Of a stretch of 64,000 bases of DNA, positions 61,862-64,000 are shown one piece after another. The notes under the pieces were generated by a model, which had not been told where the DNA came from, ran no database searches, and saw only the letters and a program-made list of their open reading frames with translations. Origin of the DNA: Pseudonocardia alaniniphila (GTDB taxonomy: Bacteria; Actinomycetota; Actinomycetes; Mycobacteriales; Pseudonocardiaceae); the NCBI RefSeq assembly GCF_022524485.1, contig NZ_JAKXMK010000010.1, positions 62,001 to 126,000 on the forward strand, given 5' to 3'. Within the stretch, counting starts at the first letter, position 1. The number at the start of each line of letters is the position of its first letter. The translations under genes and the position numbers were made by a program.

Positions 61862-62899
61862 GTGGCTCGGGATCACGTGTCCCGCCGGGGATTCCTACTC
61901 GGTGGGCTGGCCGTTGTCGCCACTACCGGCGGCCTGGTGAGCACTGGCAATGCCTGGGCAGGCGAGCCGGAGATCATCGACTGCGACGGGTGGGGGGCAC
62001 GTCCGAACAGCGACATCGTGACGATCTGGAACCAGCGGCCGGTCAAGATTCTCGTGCATCACACGGCCACTCCCAACCAGTCCGATGTGAGCCGCGAAGC
62101 GGCCGACCGGCTCGCCCGTGGAATCCAGAACTTCCACATGGACAACCGCGGATGGCTCGATACCGGACAGCACTTCACGATCAGCCGCGGCGGGTACGTG
62201 CTCGAGGGCAGGCACCGCAGTCTCGAAGTGCTGGAGAGAGGCGAGCGCCAGGTCGAGGGAGCGCACTGCACGGGGCAGAACGTCGTGGCCATCGGCATCG
62301 AGAACGAGGGCACCTACACGGCGGTCGGTCCGCCGCCCGTGCTCTGGAACCGGCTGCGTGACATGTGCGCCTACATCTGCGACCAGTACGACATCGAGCC
62401 GACCGAGATCTTCGGGCACCGCGACTTCAAGGACACGGCCTGCCCGGGAGACGTTCTCTACGGCATGTTGCCGCAGTTGCGCAGCGAGGTCGCGGGCGTG
62501 CTCGGGGAGCATCTCAGCGCCCGTGTCGCGATGAAGGAGTCGTGGCCGTTGCTGCGGGTGGCCGACCAAGGGCCTGCGGTGGCCGCCGCGCAGCATCTCC
62601 TGCGAGACGCGGGCATGACCGAGGTGCAGCCGAGCGGGAGCTTCGACCGCGCGACCTCCGACGCCGTGCGTCAGTTCCAGACGGCTCACCGCACGGAGGA
62701 GGTCAACGGCATGATCGGCGGCGAGTCCTGGCCACTGCTCGTGCGCGCCGTGGCGCCGGGCGAGGACGGGGAGGCGGCCCGGGCGGCTCGCGTCCTGGTC
62801 GAGGCCCAGGCCGATCCCGTCGGCGCCGGTGCCATGTCCCTCGTCGGCGCCGAGGACTGGCGCAGGCTCCTCTCCACTCCCACGTCGCTGGTGCGGTGA
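61862..62899 (+). CDS. Tat-exported N-acetylmuramoyl-L-alanine amidase with peptidoglycan-binding domain
   Basis: 345 aa. A twin-arginine signal, SRRGFLLGG with Arg8-Arg9, is followed by a hydrophobic stretch to about Ala33. The amidase-2/PGRP domain (about 38-210) has zinc ligands in VHHTAT (His66/67), GHRDFKDTACPG (His186, Cys194). A C-terminal peptidoglycan-binding repeat (215-320: VADQGPAVAAAQHLLRDAG) anchors it to the wall. It cleaves the MurNAc-L-Ala bond outside the membrane. The GTG start has ggagg at 61852-61856. Divergent from the FadE5-like gene. Confidence 0.9.
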   Translation: MARDHVSRRGFLLGGLAVVATTGGLVSTGNAWAGEPEIIDCDGWGARPNSDIVTIWNQRPVKILVHHTATPNQSDVSREAADRLARGIQNFHMDNRGWLDTGQHFTISRGGYVLEGRHRSLEVLERGERQVEGAHCTGQNVVAIGIENEGTYTAVGPPPVLWNRLRDMCAYICDQYDIEPTEIFGHRDFKDTACPGDVLYGMLPQLRSEVAGVLGEHLSARVAMKESWPLLRVADQGPAVAAAQHLLRDAGMTEVQPSGSFDRATSDAVRQFQTAHRTEEVNGMIGGESWPLLVRAVAPGEDGEAARAARVLVEAQADPVGAGAMSLVGAEDWRRLLSTPTSLVR

Positions 62900-62929
62900 C
62901 GCGCGACGCGCGTCAAGGCCGCCGGAGCG

Positions 62930-63751
62930 TCACCAGCCGCGGGATCCGTCCTCCCACAGTTTCCAGGGGGCCTTGCCCGTGGCCCAGTGCTTGTTGAGCC
63001 ATTCGTAGTCCTTGTAGGTGTCCATCGCGGCCCAGAAACCCTCGTGCTTGTTCACCGTGAGCTGCTGGTTGCGGGCGAGTTTCTGCAGCGGCGATGCTTC
63101 GAGGAACAGGTCCTCGTCGTCGTCGAGATAGTCGTCGAGGAATGACTTCTCGAACATGAAGTACCCGCCGCTGACCCAGCCGTCGACATGTGTGGGCTTC
63201 TCGTTGAACTCCGAGACGAGGTTCCCCGCGACCTGCATCTCGCCGAACTTCGACGTCGGGTGCACCCCTGTGACCGTGCCGACGCGGCCACCTTCCGCAT
63301 GGACGGCCGCCAGGTTCGCGATGTCCACGGCGCTCACGCCGTCTCCGTAGGTCACCATGAATCGGGGCGTGTCGATGTAGTGGCGAATACGACGCAACCG
63401 GGCGCCGGTTCCGGCCGCGAGCCCGGTCTCGGCGAAAGTGATCTCCCAGTTCTCGTCCGCGACGCCGTTGCGAAACTGCGGCTGATGGTCGCCTGTGGAC
63501 AGCGACAACGTGAAGTCGGACATGTGGGCGCGATAGTCGAGGAAGAACCGTTTGATCTCCCAGCCCTTGTAGCCGAGGCACAGCACGAAGCGGCGGTAGC
63601 CGTAGTGGCTGTAGAGCTTCATGATGTGCCAGAGGATCGGGCGGCCGCCGATCTCGACCATGCCCTTGGGCAACCGTTCGCTGGCTTCTCGAATGCGCGT
63701 GCCCTGCCCTCCGCAGAGTACGACGACCGGAATGTCCGTTTCTTCGTGCAC
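62930..63751 (-). CDS. rfbF: Glucose-1-phosphate cytidylyltransferase
   Basis: 273-aa nucleotidyltransferase. The N-terminal G-G-x-G-T-R motif at 14-19 (LCGGQGTRIREASERLPKGM) binds CTP. The rest follows RfbF: IGGRPILWHIMKLYSHYGY, YGDGVSAVDI, VSGGYFMFEKSFLDDYLD and HEGFWAAMDTYKDYEWLN. It makes CDP-glucose, the entry to CDP-3,6-dideoxysugars or other CDP-linked sugars. Start GTG 63751 with GGAGGG 9 nt upstream; an in-frame ATG at 63865 is a weaker choice. The 63752-64000 stretch shows no gene; any partner (rfbG-like) would lie beyond the window. Confidence 0.9.
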   Translation of the reverse strand: MHEETDIPVVVLCGGQGTRIREASERLPKGMVEIGGRPILWHIMKLYSHYGYRRFVLCLGYKGWEIKRFFLDYRAHMSDFTLSLSTGDHQPQFRNGVADENWEITFAETGLAAGTGARLRRIRHYIDTPRFMVTYGDGVSAVDIANLAAVHAEGGRVGTVTGVHPTSKFGEMQVAGNLVSEFNEKPTHVDGWVSGGYFMFEKSFLDDYLDDDEDLFLEASPLQKLARNQQLTVNKHEGFWAAMDTYKDYEWLNKHWATGKAPWKLWEDGSRGW

Positions 63752-64000
63752 TGCGTGCTTCCCTCCGCCGCGCCGGCCGCCGATGTCCGTTTTGAGGACG
63801 TCGCCGAGATCGACCACTTGATAGTGCAGAGATCGTGTTTGGGCAACAGCTGTCCTTGTGACCATCTGCACCCCACGATCGGGGGCTGCGAGCTTGCGTG
63901 ACTCCGGATGGCGGCGCCCGCTGCCCCGATCGGCGGACATCGCCGCTGTTCACGGCGGTGGCGCGTGGAGACGCTCGCCACTCTCGGTAGGCTCCCGGGC

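Noticed and set aside
1..64000. CRISPR array, insertion sequence or prophage
   Set aside because: No regularly spaced direct repeats with unique spacers, no transposase, integrase or phage structural gene was seen; the only arrays are the short 21-22-bp-period ones noted above.

Overview
The window is about 64 kb of very GC-rich, densely coded DNA. Its features are typical of a high-GC actinobacterium: frequent GTG starts, 4-nt ATGA/GTGA gene overlaps, a GTP-type PEP carboxykinase, a FadE5-like acyl-CoA dehydrogenase and many actinobacterial DUF families. A member of the Pseudonocardiaceae (Pseudonocardia-like) is my best guess, but that is an inference from gene content, not a phylogeny. There is no rRNA, intact tRNA, CRISPR array, transposase or phage gene. 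The region reads as chromosomal housekeeping and accessory metabolism.

Layout. 0-2 kb (minus): end of a beta-ketoadipate operon (pcaI, pcaJ, pcaD). 2-4.3 kb: a BlaI/M56-peptidase pair and an aldo/keto reductase. 4.3-8.8 kb: a convergent gap holding a 22-bp-period repeat, an SDR/DUF2867 protein, and a large beta-solenoid-like membrane protein. 9-12.7 kb: DHA2 exporter, a second short repeat array, two DnaA boxes, amidohydrolase and NYN-domain protein. 12.9-17.3 kb: paaI thioesterase, then a minus-strand run of two family-2 glycosyltransferases, trmB and a bacterial nitric oxide synthase. 17.5-24.9 kb: DUF2339 membrane protein, two small accessory proteins, tldD/tldE and a phosphotransferase. 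24.9-27.6 kb: TetR repressor, 16-bp operator and DHA2 exporter. 28-32 kb: pckG and a DUF3311/sodium-solute symporter pair. 32-35 kb: an unrecognised 625-aa protein, DUF3024 and an AhpD-like protein. 35-44.6 kb: a segment bounded by two direct copies of a structured ~110-nt repeat. It holds a surface-polysaccharide-type cassette (GT4, hexapeptide acyltransferase, methyltransferase) and three large ATPase-LuxR regulators in tandem, the first of them frameshifted and shortened.

44.6-47.5 kb: a polar amino-acid ABC transporter whose binding-protein gene lies next to a decayed duplicate of itself. 47.7-52.4 kb: MT0933-like small protein, a three-gene 2-oxoacid dehydrogenase operon (E1 alpha, E1 beta, E2) and fxsA. 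52.4-56 kb: membrane and SIMPL proteins, DUF1206 and an AAA ATPase. 56-62.9 kb: orphan GroES-like protein, VanW-family protein, CBS protein, FadE5-like dehydrogenase and a Tat-exported amidase. The last gene is a glucose-1-phosphate cytidylyltransferase (rfbF).

The least conventional signals are non-coding. They are the duplicated structured repeat at 35075 and 44476, the two related gcgagtcg-type arrays in convergent gaps at 4.4 and 10.6 kb, the paired DnaA boxes at 10.7 kb, and the collapsed duplicate of the ABC binding-protein gene at 46.3-46.6 kb. I see no clear novel multi-gene defence or biosynthetic system. All calls come from reading the sequence only; no database search was run.
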